Source: Comamonadaceae bacterium
Lineage (GTDB): Bacteria; Pseudomonadota; Gammaproteobacteria; Burkholderiales; Burkholderiaceae_C
NCBI GenBank assembly: GCA_027486495.1
Contig: JAIXOZ010000073.1
Span: 1-64,000, forward strand
Length of the DNA: 64,000 nt
Reading direction: 5' to 3'
This document shows, one piece after another, positions 48,259 through 57,600 of the stretch. Below the pieces are notes generated by a model. It was not told the origin of the DNA. It did not search any database and was given only the letters and a program-made list of their open reading frames with translations. The translations under genes were made by a program, and so were the position numbers. Positions within the stretch are counted from its first letter, which is position 1. Every line of letters starts with the position of its first letter.

Positions 48259-50370
48259 TCAGTTGAATGTCTTGCCTTCGGCCACCAAACGCGCCAGCAA
48301 AGGTGCGGGTTGCCAGAATTGGGCGTCGTCGAGCGGGTTCTTGGCAAAGCGCTTCATGGCTTCGGCCACGTTGAACAGGCCAATCGTGTCGGCGTAGTTC
48401 ATGGGGCCACCGCGCCAGAACGGGAAGCCGTAGCCGGTGATGTAGACCATGTCGATGTCGCTGGCCTTGCTGGCAATGCCCTCTTCCAGAATGTGACAAG
48501 CTTCGTTGACCAGCGAGAACACCAGGCGCTGCACGATTTCTTCGTCAGCTATCTTGCGGGGCGTGATGCCTTGGGCGGCGCGGTGCTTCTCGATCATCTC
48601 GACCACCACGGGGCTGGGGATCGCATCGCGTTTGCCGGCCTGGTAGTCGTACCAGCCAGCGCCGGTCTTTTGGCCGTAGCGGCCCATTTCGCACAGCAAG
48701 TCAGCAGTCTTGCTGTACTTCATGTTCGGCTTTTCCTGGTAGCGGCGCTTGCGGATGGCCCATCCGATGTCGTTGCCGGCCAAGTCGCCCATGCGGAAGG
48801 GGCCCATGGCAAAGCCAAACTTTTCGACCGCCTTGTCCACTTGGGCGGGTGTGCAGCCTTCTTCGATCAGGAAACCGGCTTGGCGGCTGTACTGCTCGAT
48901 CATGCGGTTGCCGATGAAACCATCGCACACGCCAGAGACCACTGAGGTTTTCTTGATCTTCTTGCCAATCGCCATCACCGTGGCCAGCACGTCCTTGCCT
49001 GTTTGAGCGCCGCGCACAACTTCGAGCAGCTTCATCACGTTGGCGGGGCTGAAGAAGTGCATGCCGATCACGTCTTGCGGACGCTTGGTGAAGGATGCGA
49101 TCTTGTTGACGTCCAGCGTCGAGGTGTTGGAGGCCAGGATCGCACCGGGCTTCATGACTTCGTCGAGCTTCTTGAAGACGGTTTCCTTGACGCCCATCTC
49201 TTCAAACACGGCTTCAATGACCAAGTCGGCCTGACCAATGTCGTCGTAGCTCAGTGTGGTGGACAAAAGGGCCATGCGCTCGTCGTACTTCTCTGGCTTG
49301 AGCTTGCCCTTTTTGACCTGGGCTTCGTAGTTCTTGCGGATGGTGGCCACGCCACGGTCCAGCGCGTCCTGCTTCATCTCGAGGATCTTGACCGGGATGC
49401 CCGCGTTCAGGAAGTTCATCGAGATGCCACCGCCCATGGTGCCAGCGCCGATCACGGCGATGGACTTGATGTCGCGTTTGGGGGTGTCTTCGGGTACGTC
49501 AGGGATCTTGCTGGCGGCACGGTCGGCCATGAAGATGTGGCGCAGCGCTTTGCTTTCAGGCGTCATCATCAGGGCGGTGAAAATTTCACGCTCCAAGACC
49601 ATGCCTTCATCAAACTTTTTCTTGGTGGCGGCTTGCACGGCCTCCAGGCACTTTTCTGGCGCGGGCAGGTTTTTGGCCATGCCTTTGACCATGTTGCGAG
49701 CAAACTGGAAATAAGCATCGCCCTGAGGGTGTTTGCAAGGCAAGTTGCGCACCATGGGCATGGGCGAGCCGTCTGCGTGGGCGGCAGCCACTTTGCGGGC
49801 CATGGCCAAAGCTTCTTCGGCCAAGGTTTCAGCCGACTGGGCCATGGCATCGAACAGCTTTTGGCCAGGCAACATGGCCAGCATTTCGCTCTTGATGGCT
49901 TCGCCGCTGACAATCATGTTCAGGGCCGCTTCAACGCCGATCACACGGGGCAGACGTTGCGTGCCGCCTGCGCCGGGGATCAAGCCCAACTTGACTTCAG
50001 GCAAAGCAATGGAGCTGCCAGGCGCGGCCATGCGGTAGTGGCAACCCAAAGCCAATTCCAGACCGCCGCCCATGGCCACGGAGTGGATCGCGGCCACGAT
50101 GGGTTTGGCCGAGTTTTCGCAAGAACGAATCACGCTCAGCAAATTGGGCTCCTGGATCGCTTTGGGCGAGCCAAATTCACGGATGTCTGCACCGCCCGAA
50201 AAAGCTTTGCCGCCACCGGTGATGACGATGGCTTTGACGGCGCTGTCCTTGTTGGCTTGCTCCAACCCCTCGGTGATGCCCATGCGGGTGGACAGACCCA
50301 AACCGTTGACCGGCGGGTTGGTCAGGGTGATGACCGCGACATCGCCGTGGACTTTGTATTCAGCTGTCAT
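48259..50370 (-). CDS. Bifunctional enoyl-CoA hydratase/3-hydroxyacyl-CoA dehydrogenase (FadB/FadJ-like)
   Basis: 703 aa; crotonase N-half, SIAVIGAGTMGGGISMNFLNAGIPV NAD-binding C-half. Confidence 0.95.
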   Translation of the reverse strand: MTAEYKVHGDVAVITLTNPPVNGLGLSTRMGITEGLEQANKDSAVKAIVITGGGKAFSGGADIREFGSPKAIQEPNLLSVIRSCENSAKPIVAAIHSVAMGGGLELALGCHYRMAAPGSSIALPEVKLGLIPGAGGTQRLPRVIGVEAALNMIVSGEAIKSEMLAMLPGQKLFDAMAQSAETLAEEALAMARKVAAAHADGSPMPMVRNLPCKHPQGDAYFQFARNMVKGMAKNLPAPEKCLEAVQAATKKKFDEGMVLEREIFTALMMTPESKALRHIFMADRAASKIPDVPEDTPKRDIKSIAVIGAGTMGGGISMNFLNAGIPVKILEMKQDALDRGVATIRKNYEAQVKKGKLKPEKYDERMALLSTTLSYDDIGQADLVIEAVFEEMGVKETVFKKLDEVMKPGAILASNTSTLDVNKIASFTKRPQDVIGMHFFSPANVMKLLEVVRGAQTGKDVLATVMAIGKKIKKTSVVSGVCDGFIGNRMIEQYSRQAGFLIEEGCTPAQVDKAVEKFGFAMGPFRMGDLAGNDIGWAIRKRRYQEKPNMKYSKTADLLCEMGRYGQKTGAGWYDYQAGKRDAIPSPVVVEMIEKHRAAQGITPRKIADEEIVQRLVFSLVNEACHILEEGIASKASDIDMVYITGYGFPFWRGGPMNYADTIGLFNVAEAMKRFAKNPLDDAQFWQPAPLLARLVAEGKTFN

Positions 50371-50403
50371 GCTGGACTTCCTTTGCGTGAAAATTTAAAA
50401 AAG

Positions 50404-50417
50404 AACGACCGTTCGTT
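50404..50417. promoter_or_regulatory. TetR-family-type palindromic operator upstream of fadB/J-like gene
   Basis: AACGA-CCGT-TCGTT palindrome ~34 bp upstream of the start codon at 50370. Confidence 0.5.
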
Positions 50418-50435
50418 TTTGAACATTGTAGACAT

Positions 50436-50473
50436 AAAAAAACCCGTTGCGGCAACATTTTTGTCGCAACGGG
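50436..50473 (-). terminator. Rho-independent terminator of the liv operon
   Basis: Minus strand CCCGTTGCG...CGCAACGGG stem followed by TTTTTTT, just downstream of livF. Confidence 0.88.
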
Positions 50474-50490
50474 GACGGCACTCAAGCCGA

Positions 50491-51186
50491 TCAGACTTCC
50501 AGCCATTCCTTGCGAATGTAGCTGTTGGCGCGCAGTTCGTCGGGTGTTCCTTGGAACACGATGGCTCCATGGCCCATGACCAGGGCGCGGTCGGAGATGC
50601 TCATGGCGATTGTCAGTTTTTGTTCAATCAACAATACCGAAACTCCCTTGGCTTTGAGGCTGTAAAGAAATTGGCCAACCAGCTCGACAATTTTGGGAGC
50701 CAGTCCTTCCGTCGGTTCATCGATGATGATGAGATCGGGGTCGCCCATCAGGGTGCGGCACAGCGTGAGCATTTGCTGCTCACCACCCGAGAGCACACCG
50801 GCTTCATTGTGTTCTCGCTCTTTAAGGCGGGGAAACATGGCGAACATGTCGTCAAACGACCAACGGCCGTTTTGCCCATTGCGTTTTTGGCCCAACTGCA
50901 GGTTTTGGCTCACCGTGAGTTTGGGGAAAATCTCGCGGTTCTCTGGCACATAGCCCACGCCCAGATGGGCGATTTCATAGGCTTTTTTGCCCTGAATGGG
51001 CTGGCCTTTCCAGTCAATTCGCCCTTCGCACTCCACCAAGCCCATGATGGCCTTGGCGGTGGTGGAGCGGCCTGAGCCGTTGCGCCCGAGCAGAGCCACG
51101 ATCTCGCCCTGCCCCACTTCGAAATTGACGCCATGCAGAACATGGCTTTTGCCGTAAAAAGCGTGAAGGTTGTCGATTTGCAGCAT
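50491..51186 (-). CDS. livF: Branched-chain amino-acid-type ABC transporter ATPase LivF
   Basis: LLGRNGSGRSTTAKAIMG, LSGGEQQMLTLCRTLMGDPDLIIIDEPTEGLAP. Confidence 0.92.
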   Translation of the reverse strand: MLQIDNLHAFYGKSHVLHGVNFEVGQGEIVALLGRNGSGRSTTAKAIMGLVECEGRIDWKGQPIQGKKAYEIAHLGVGYVPENREIFPKLTVSQNLQLGQKRNGQNGRWSFDDMFAMFPRLKEREHNEAGVLSGGEQQMLTLCRTLMGDPDLIIIDEPTEGLAPKIVELVGQFLYSLKAKGVSVLLIEQKLTIAMSISDRALVMGHGAIVFQGTPDELRANSYIRKEWLEV

Positions 51187-51956
51187 CAGTGGCCTCCTGC
51201 TTGGCTGTCTGCGACCGGAGAGCCCAGATAAGCCTCCTGTACTTTGGCATTGGCGCGCACGGCCTCAGGGGTGTCAAAGGCAATGACTTCGCCATAAACG
51301 ACCACCGCGATCTTGTCGGCCAGGCCAAACACCACGCCCATGTCGTGCTCCACCGTGAGCAATGTTTTGCCCACAGTGATGTCTTTGATGAGCTGGATGA
51401 ATCTCGAGGTCTCGCTCTTGCTCATACCGGCCGTAGGTTCGTCCAGCAAGATCACATCCGATCCCCCCGCGATGGTCACGCCAATCTCCAGCGCCCTTTG
51501 CTCGGCATAGGTCAGGTTGACCGCCAGCACGTCGCGTTTTTTGTCCAGATGGATCATGTCCAACAGCTCGTCAGTGCGGTCGTTGGCGTCCTTCAGGTCG
51601 GACAGAAATTTCCAAAAGCTGTACTTGTAGCCCAAGCTCCAGAGCACCGCGCAGCGCAGGTTCTCGAACACACTGAGCTTGGGGAAGATGTTGGTGATCT
51701 GAAAGCTGCGCGACAGTCCCATGCGGTTGATCTCATAGGGTGTCTTGTTCTGGATGGCCTGGCCGTTCAGCAAGATTTCGCCACTGGTGGGGCCAAAGCG
51801 GCCGCTGATCAGGTTGAACAGCGTGGACTTGCCCGCGCCATTGGGGCCGATGACGGCCACGCGTTCACCGGACTGCACAGCCAGGTTCACGCCCCGGATG
51901 ATTTCGGTCTTGCCGAAGTTCTTGCGCACGTCCTGGAGTTCAAGGGCGTAACTCAT
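51186..51956 (-). CDS. livG: ABC transporter ATPase LivG
   Basis: VIGPNGAGKSTLFNLISG, LDEPTAGMS. Confidence 0.92.
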   Translation of the reverse strand: MSYALELQDVRKNFGKTEIIRGVNLAVQSGERVAVIGPNGAGKSTLFNLISGRFGPTSGEILLNGQAIQNKTPYEINRMGLSRSFQITNIFPKLSVFENLRCAVLWSLGYKYSFWKFLSDLKDANDRTDELLDMIHLDKKRDVLAVNLTYAEQRALEIGVTIAGGSDVILLDEPTAGMSKSETSRFIQLIKDITVGKTLLTVEHDMGVVFGLADKIAVVVYGEVIAFDTPEAVRANAKVQEAYLGSPVADSQAGGH

Positions 51957-53245
51957 AAGGCCGCTTCCCTTCGTTTGATTTCTTTTTCGATGTCGGTTTG
52001 AATTTCTCCCCAGTCGCGAGCAAACTGCCTGCGGGCCAGCTCAAACAAACCCAAACCGGTCAACATGACAAAAGCCGAGCCAAACCAGCTGTCCAAACTC
52101 TTGGCATTCAGCGTGGCACCCATGAACTTGACCGTGTCACCCAAGGCCGAATTGAGTTGCAGGTGGTAGACCATCTCGATCATGGCACCGGCTCCCGCGA
52201 GCATGACGATCCCCGTCAGGCCCAGCGCCAGGTAACTGGTCCAGATCTGTCGTAACTTGCCGAACTTGGCGACCCGCAAGTTCATCATGATCAGGCTGGC
52301 AATGCCGCCTGGTGCATACATGACCATGAACAGGAAGACCAGTCCCAAATACAGGAGCCAGGCTTTGGTCAGCTCCGACAACAGCACAAAGGCGATGATC
52401 ATCAGCACCGCACCGATGATGGGGCCAAAAAAGAAGGTCGCACCGCCCAAAAAGGTGAACAACAAGTAGGCACCCGAGCGGGCTGCACCCACCACCTCTG
52501 CGGTGACGATCTCGAAGTTCAAAGACGCCAAGCCGCCCGCGATGCCCGCAAAAAAGCCCGAGATGATGAACGCCATGTAGCGCACACGCTGCGTGTTGTA
52601 GCCGATGAACTCCACGCGCTCGGGGTTGTCGCGCACGGCGTTCAAAATCCGGCCGAGCGGCGTTTGCGTGAAGGCATACATGAGCGCCACACACACAAAG
52701 GTGTAGGCCGCGATCAGGTAATACACCTGGATTTGCGGACCGTAGGTGATGCCAAAAAATGGCTGACCGGCCACACGGTTGCCAGAAACACCCGCCTCGC
52801 CCCCGAAAAATTCGGAGAACATGAGCGACATGGCGAACACCAACTCGGCCACGCCCAAGGTGATCATGGCGAAGGTGGTGCCCGATTTGCGGGTGGTGAC
52901 CCAGCCCAGCAAGATGGCAAAGCCCATGCCGGTGAGGCCACCGATGATGGGCAGCAAACTGACTGGGATGTTGAGCTTGCCTGCGCTCACCGCATTGAGC
53001 GCGTGAATAGCCATGTAGGAGCCCAAGCCTGTGTAGACCGCATGGCCAAAGCTGAGCATGCCGCCTTGTCCCAACAAAATGTTGTAGGACAGGCAAGCAA
53101 TGATGGCGATGCCCATTTGGGCGAGCATCGTGGTCGACAAGTTGCTGGTGAACACCAAGGGTGAAGCCACCAGAACCAGCGCGAACAGACTCCAGATGAC
53201 CCAACGGCCGACGTTGTAGGGTTTGAATTTGTAAACAGCAGCCAT
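51953..53245 (-). CDS. livM: ABC transporter permease LivM
   Basis: 430 aa multi-TM; LSYNILLGQGGMLSFGHAVYTGLGSY. Confidence 0.92.
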   Translation of the reverse strand: MAAVYKFKPYNVGRWVIWSLFALVLVASPLVFTSNLSTTMLAQMGIAIIACLSYNILLGQGGMLSFGHAVYTGLGSYMAIHALNAVSAGKLNIPVSLLPIIGGLTGMGFAILLGWVTTRKSGTTFAMITLGVAELVFAMSLMFSEFFGGEAGVSGNRVAGQPFFGITYGPQIQVYYLIAAYTFVCVALMYAFTQTPLGRILNAVRDNPERVEFIGYNTQRVRYMAFIISGFFAGIAGGLASLNFEIVTAEVVGAARSGAYLLFTFLGGATFFFGPIIGAVLMIIAFVLLSELTKAWLLYLGLVFLFMVMYAPGGIASLIMMNLRVAKFGKLRQIWTSYLALGLTGIVMLAGAGAMIEMVYHLQLNSALGDTVKFMGATLNAKSLDSWFGSAFVMLTGLGLFELARRQFARDWGEIQTDIEKEIKRREAAL

Positions 53246-53249
53246 GGCA

Positions 53250-54287
53250 TCAAGTCTCGCGAGTACCCAACAGACCCTTGGGTCGGAAGATCAGGATCAG
53301 CACCAAAAACAGGTAGGGCAAGATGGGTGCCACCTGCGACAGCGTGAGCTTGGCAAAGGAGTTTTCTTGAGTGGCTGCCGACAAGGCCCAGCCCATGTCT
53401 TTGGCCAGAGTCAAAAAGGAGTAGTCGATGGCCACGGCGAAGGTCTGGATCACGCCAATCAGGATGGACGCCAAAAAGGCCCCCGACAGAGATCCCATGC
53501 CGCCCACCACCACCACCACGAAGATGACCGATCCCACGGTGGCGGCCATGGCTGGCTCCGTCACGAAGGTGCTGCCACCAATGACGCCCGCTAGACCGGC
53601 CAGGCCCGTGCCAGCGCCAAACACCAGCATGAACACGCGTGGCACGTTGTGCCCGAGCGACTCCACCATTTCGGGGTGGGTCAACGCAGCCTGAATGACC
53701 AGGCCAATGCGGGTGCGGGTGAGCAAGAGCCACAAGGACAACAGCATGAGCAATGCGACCAGCATCATGAAGCCGCGTGTGGCCGGAAACGGCGAACACA
53801 CCACGCGGATGGCGGCATCGGCTGCACTGCACATCTCGGCAGGCGCTGAGCCCCAGACCACGCTCAGACCATTGGCAGAGTGGTTGATCAGCGTGAAGGC
53901 CGAGCTGCGCAAAATTTCGGGCGGTGGAAACTCCACAGCCGTGCGGCCCCACACCAACTGCACCAACTCCAGCACCACATAAGACAGGCCGAACGTCACC
54001 AGCAATTCGGGCACATGGCCAAAGGGGTGGACTTTGCGCAGCGTCAGGCGCTCAAACAGGGCACCACATGCCCCGACCAAAAGGGGCGCAATGATCAGTG
54101 CAGGCCAAAAGCCAACCCACTGCGAGATGGTGTAGCCAAAATAGGCGCCCACCATGTAGAAGCTGGCGTGCGCAAAGTTGAGCACACCCATCATGCTGAA
54201 GATCAGCGTCAGTCCGGAGCTGAGCATGAACAGCAACAGCCCGTAACTGAGGCCGTTGAGCATGGAGATGATGAAAAACTCCATCAC
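53250..54287 (-). CDS. livH: ABC transporter permease LivH
   Basis: 345 aa multi-TM; LNGLSYGLLLFMLSSGLTLIFSMMGVLNFAHASFYMVGAY. Confidence 0.92.
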   Translation of the reverse strand: MMEFFIISMLNGLSYGLLLFMLSSGLTLIFSMMGVLNFAHASFYMVGAYFGYTISQWVGFWPALIIAPLLVGACGALFERLTLRKVHPFGHVPELLVTFGLSYVVLELVQLVWGRTAVEFPPPEILRSSAFTLINHSANGLSVVWGSAPAEMCSAADAAIRVVCSPFPATRGFMMLVALLMLLSLWLLLTRTRIGLVIQAALTHPEMVESLGHNVPRVFMLVFGAGTGLAGLAGVIGGSTFVTEPAMAATVGSVIFVVVVVGGMGSLSGAFLASILIGVIQTFAVAIDYSFLTLAKDMGWALSAATQENSFAKLTLSQVAPILPYLFLVLILIFRPKGLLGTRET

Positions 54288-54372
54288 AAACTTTCCAGAC
54301 CCTTGGGGTCTAAAGCATTACCGAAAGTGGACTTGCTCTGGCAAATCCGGTCTCAATGGGGCACAAAAGCCC

Positions 54373-54407
54373 AAAAAAAAGCCCGATGAACCCTCAGGTG
54401 ATCGGGC
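54373..54407 (-). terminator. Intrinsic terminator/attenuator between the SBP gene and livHMGF
   Basis: Minus strand GCCCGAT...ATCGGGC stem followed by T8. Confidence 0.85.
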
Positions 54408-54479
54408 CTTGCCCCAGCCTCCCTGCGCTCAGCGTGCCGTGCGGGCAGCTTAGCGATCGGTGACGGCTGGGATTGCGCC

Positions 54480-55712
54480 TTAGCCTGGGCGTTTCATCTG
54501 GCAGCTGGTCGGCGTGCTGGAGACAAAAGATGGGAAGTCTTTCACAGGTGCCAGCGTCATGCCGGTGTTTTCAGGACTATAGGGGAACTTCTTATCGGCC
54601 TTTTGCCACACCGTCATCCACAGAGGTTGCTGCAACTGGTGGTCAGTTTTGCGCATTTGCACTTCACCGTGGTAGCTCTTGAAGCTCAGGCCTGACAAAG
54701 CAGCGGCCACCTTGACCGGGTCGGTCGATTTGGCTTTGGCCATGGCCTCTCCCAAAGCGCTGTAGATCGAGATCACCGAGCCGGTGTAGAAGTCGTCGTT
54801 GAACTTCTGCTTGAACTCGGCCATCCACTTGCCCATGTCGCCACCCATGTTGTAGTGGTTGTAGGAGATTTGGAACACGCGGCCTGCACCACCTTGGCCC
54901 AAGGCCGTGGGCGTGCCCGTGACACCGGTGTAATACGTGTAGAACTTGCCATTGAAGCCGCCTTCGTTGGCCGCCTTCACGAGCAGCGCCAGGTCAGAGC
55001 CCCAGTTGCCGGTGATCACGGTGTCGGCACCTGAGGCCTTGATCTTGGCGATGTAGGGAGCGAAATCACGCACTTGGGCCAATGGGTGCAAGTCTTCGCC
55101 GACGATCTTCACGTTCGGCATCTTGCGCGCAATGTTTTCCTTGGCAAACTTGACGACCTGGTGGCCGTGAGAATAGTTCTGATTGAGCAGGTAGATGTTC
55201 TTGATGTCTTTCTGATCCTTCATGAAGGTGGTCATGGCCTCGATCTTCATGGAGGTGTCGGCATCAAAGCGGAAGTGCCAGAAGCTGCACTTGCTGTTGG
55301 TGAAGTCTGGGTCCACCGCGGAGTGGTTCAGAAAAATGATTTCCTTGCCGGGGTTGCGCTCATTGTGCTTGTTCACGGCCTCGATCAGGGCGCCCGCAAC
55401 AGAGGAGCCGTTGCCTTGGGTGATGTAGCGCACACCCTGGTCCATGGCGGCTTTGAGCGCATTCAAGCTTTCAGCAGGGCTCAATTTGTTGTCGATGCCG
55501 ATCACTTCAAATTTGACGCCTGCTGGGTTGGTTTTGCTGAACTTTTCTGCGAAGAACTGGAAGCTCTTGAGTTGGTTGCTGCCCACAGGTGCCATGAGGC
55601 CGGACAAAGGATCAATCCAAGCGATTTTGACGGTTTCGCCTTTTTGAGCATGAGCGCCAAAGGAACAAGCGGCCAATGCGGCTGCAGCGATCAAACGGTG
55701 GGTGGTTTTCAT
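54480..55712 (-). CDS. ABC transporter substrate-binding protein (Liv-type)
   Basis: 410 aa; signal peptide, KGETVKIAWIDPLSGLMAPVGSNQLKSFQFFAEKF. Confidence 0.92.
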   Translation of the reverse strand: MKTTHRLIAAAALAACSFGAHAQKGETVKIAWIDPLSGLMAPVGSNQLKSFQFFAEKFSKTNPAGVKFEVIGIDNKLSPAESLNALKAAMDQGVRYITQGNGSSVAGALIEAVNKHNERNPGKEIIFLNHSAVDPDFTNSKCSFWHFRFDADTSMKIEAMTTFMKDQKDIKNIYLLNQNYSHGHQVVKFAKENIARKMPNVKIVGEDLHPLAQVRDFAPYIAKIKASGADTVITGNWGSDLALLVKAANEGGFNGKFYTYYTGVTGTPTALGQGGAGRVFQISYNHYNMGGDMGKWMAEFKQKFNDDFYTGSVISIYSALGEAMAKAKSTDPVKVAAALSGLSFKSYHGEVQMRKTDHQLQQPLWMTVWQKADKKFPYSPENTGMTLAPVKDFPSFVSSTPTSCQMKRPG

Positions 55713-55850
55713 ACAAGTTCTCCTGCGTTGTGAATCAAAACGTTAGCAGCGTAACCGCTGAAATTTCGAATAGAGTTGGGGTTTGCACCTAAACCTATCA
55801 CCCAAGCGACTAACCCGCACAGCGCATTTGCGTGCGAATGGATTTTTGCA

Positions 55851-57479
55851 TCACAGTCCAGGCAAAACGTACTCGGACAATTGCTCGCGCAATTTGGTCT
55901 TGAGCATCTTGCCGGTGCCCCCCAACGGAATGGCTTCGACAAAGACCACGTCGTCAGGAATTTGCCATTTGGCGGTTTTGCCCTCGTAGAAAGCGATCAG
56001 CTCTTCGCGGCTGACCTCGGCCCCGGGTCTTTTGACCACACACACAATCGGGCGCTCGTCCCACTTGGGGTGGCGCATGCCGATGCAGGCGGCCATGCCC
56101 ACGGCGGGATGCGCCATGGCGATGTTTTCAACATCGATCGAGCTGATCCATTCGCCGCCAGACTTGATCACGTCCTTGCTGCGGTCGGTGATTTGCATGA
56201 ACCCGTCGGCGTCAATCGTGGCCACATCGCCCGTGGGGAACCAGCCATTCACCAGAGGGTTGCCACCTTCTTGTTTGTAATAAGAAGCAATGACCCAGGG
56301 GCCTTTGACCAGCAGGTCACCCGCCGCTTTGCCATCGTGGGGCAGGGTTTGGCCCTCGGCGTCCACGATCTTCATGTCGATGCCGAAGATGCAGCGGCCT
56401 TGCTTCATGCGCAGCTTCATCTGCTGATCGGCTGGCAGGCTCAGGTGTTTGTTTTTGAGGGTGCACACGGTGCCCAGCGGGCTCATCTCGGTCATGCCCC
56501 AGGCGTGCAGCACGTCCACTTGGTAGTCTTCACGGAAGGCATCGATCATGGCAGGCGGGCAAGCCGAGCCACCGATCACGGTGCGGTTCAGGCGGCTGAA
56601 CTTCAAGCCTGCCGGCTTCATGTGCCCCAGCAGCATTTGCCACACGGTGGGCACACCGGCTGCAAAGGTCACGCCTTCGGATTCAATCAGCTCATACACC
56701 GACTTGCCGTCGAGTGCTGGGCCGGGAAACACCAATTTGGCCCCCGCCATGGCCGCGCTGTAAGGAATGCCCCAAGCGTTGACGTGGAACATGGGCACCA
56801 CCGGCAAGATGGCGTCACGCGCCGAGATGCACATCGAGTCGGGCAAGGCGGCGGCGTAAGCATGCAGCACGGTGGAGCGGTGGCTGTACAAGGCGCCCTT
56901 GGGGTTGCCCGTGGTGCCACTGGTGTAGCAGAGGCTGCAGGCGGTGTTTTCGTCAAGTTGGGGCCAGTCATAAGCGTCACTTTGCTGGCCCATCCAGGCC
57001 TCGTAGCTGACCAAGTTGGGAATGCCCGAGTCTGCGGGCAATTTGTCGGCATCGCACAGGGCTACGAAATGGGTGATGGTGGTGCATTGGGCATGCACCG
57101 CCTGCACCAGCGGCAAAAACGTCATGTCAAAGCACAACACCTGGTCTTCGGCGTGGTTGGCAATCCAGGCCAACTGATCGGGATGCAGGCGTGGATTGAT
57201 GGTGTGGAGCACGCGGCCCGAGCCGCTCACGCCAAAGTACAGCTCCAAGTGTCTGTAGCCGTTCCAGGCCAGCGTGGCAATGCGGCTGCCTGGCGGCAAC
57301 TTTTGCGCATCCAACGCGTTCGCCACTCGGCGCGAGCGGCGCGCCACATCGGTCCAGGTGTAGCGGTGGATGTCGCCCTCCACCCGGCGTGAGACGACTT
57401 CACCATCGCCGTGGTGTTGGTCGGCAAATTCAATCAACGAAGAAATCAGCAGCGATTGCTGTTGCATCAGTCCCAGCAT
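55851..57479 (-). CDS. Medium/long-chain fatty-acid-CoA ligase (AMP-binding)
   Basis: CYTSGTTGNPKGALYSHRS, HAWGMTEMSPLGT, GEWISSIDVEN; 542 aa from ATG 57479. Confidence 0.94.
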   Translation of the reverse strand: MLGLMQQQSLLISSLIEFADQHHGDGEVVSRRVEGDIHRYTWTDVARRSRRVANALDAQKLPPGSRIATLAWNGYRHLELYFGVSGSGRVLHTINPRLHPDQLAWIANHAEDQVLCFDMTFLPLVQAVHAQCTTITHFVALCDADKLPADSGIPNLVSYEAWMGQQSDAYDWPQLDENTACSLCYTSGTTGNPKGALYSHRSTVLHAYAAALPDSMCISARDAILPVVPMFHVNAWGIPYSAAMAGAKLVFPGPALDGKSVYELIESEGVTFAAGVPTVWQMLLGHMKPAGLKFSRLNRTVIGGSACPPAMIDAFREDYQVDVLHAWGMTEMSPLGTVCTLKNKHLSLPADQQMKLRMKQGRCIFGIDMKIVDAEGQTLPHDGKAAGDLLVKGPWVIASYYKQEGGNPLVNGWFPTGDVATIDADGFMQITDRSKDVIKSGGEWISSIDVENIAMAHPAVGMAACIGMRHPKWDERPIVCVVKRPGAEVSREELIAFYEGKTAKWQIPDDVVFVEAIPLGGTGKMLKTKLREQLSEYVLPGL

Positions 57480-57600
57480 GGGGTGTCTCCTGTCAGGGCG
57501 GTGGTCTTGAAAAAAATCATTGTGCACCCAGGCAAGGGTTGCGCGCTGCGTAAAACCCGCCAAACAGCGGGTACTTGTCAAGGGCGTGACAATTGGAACT

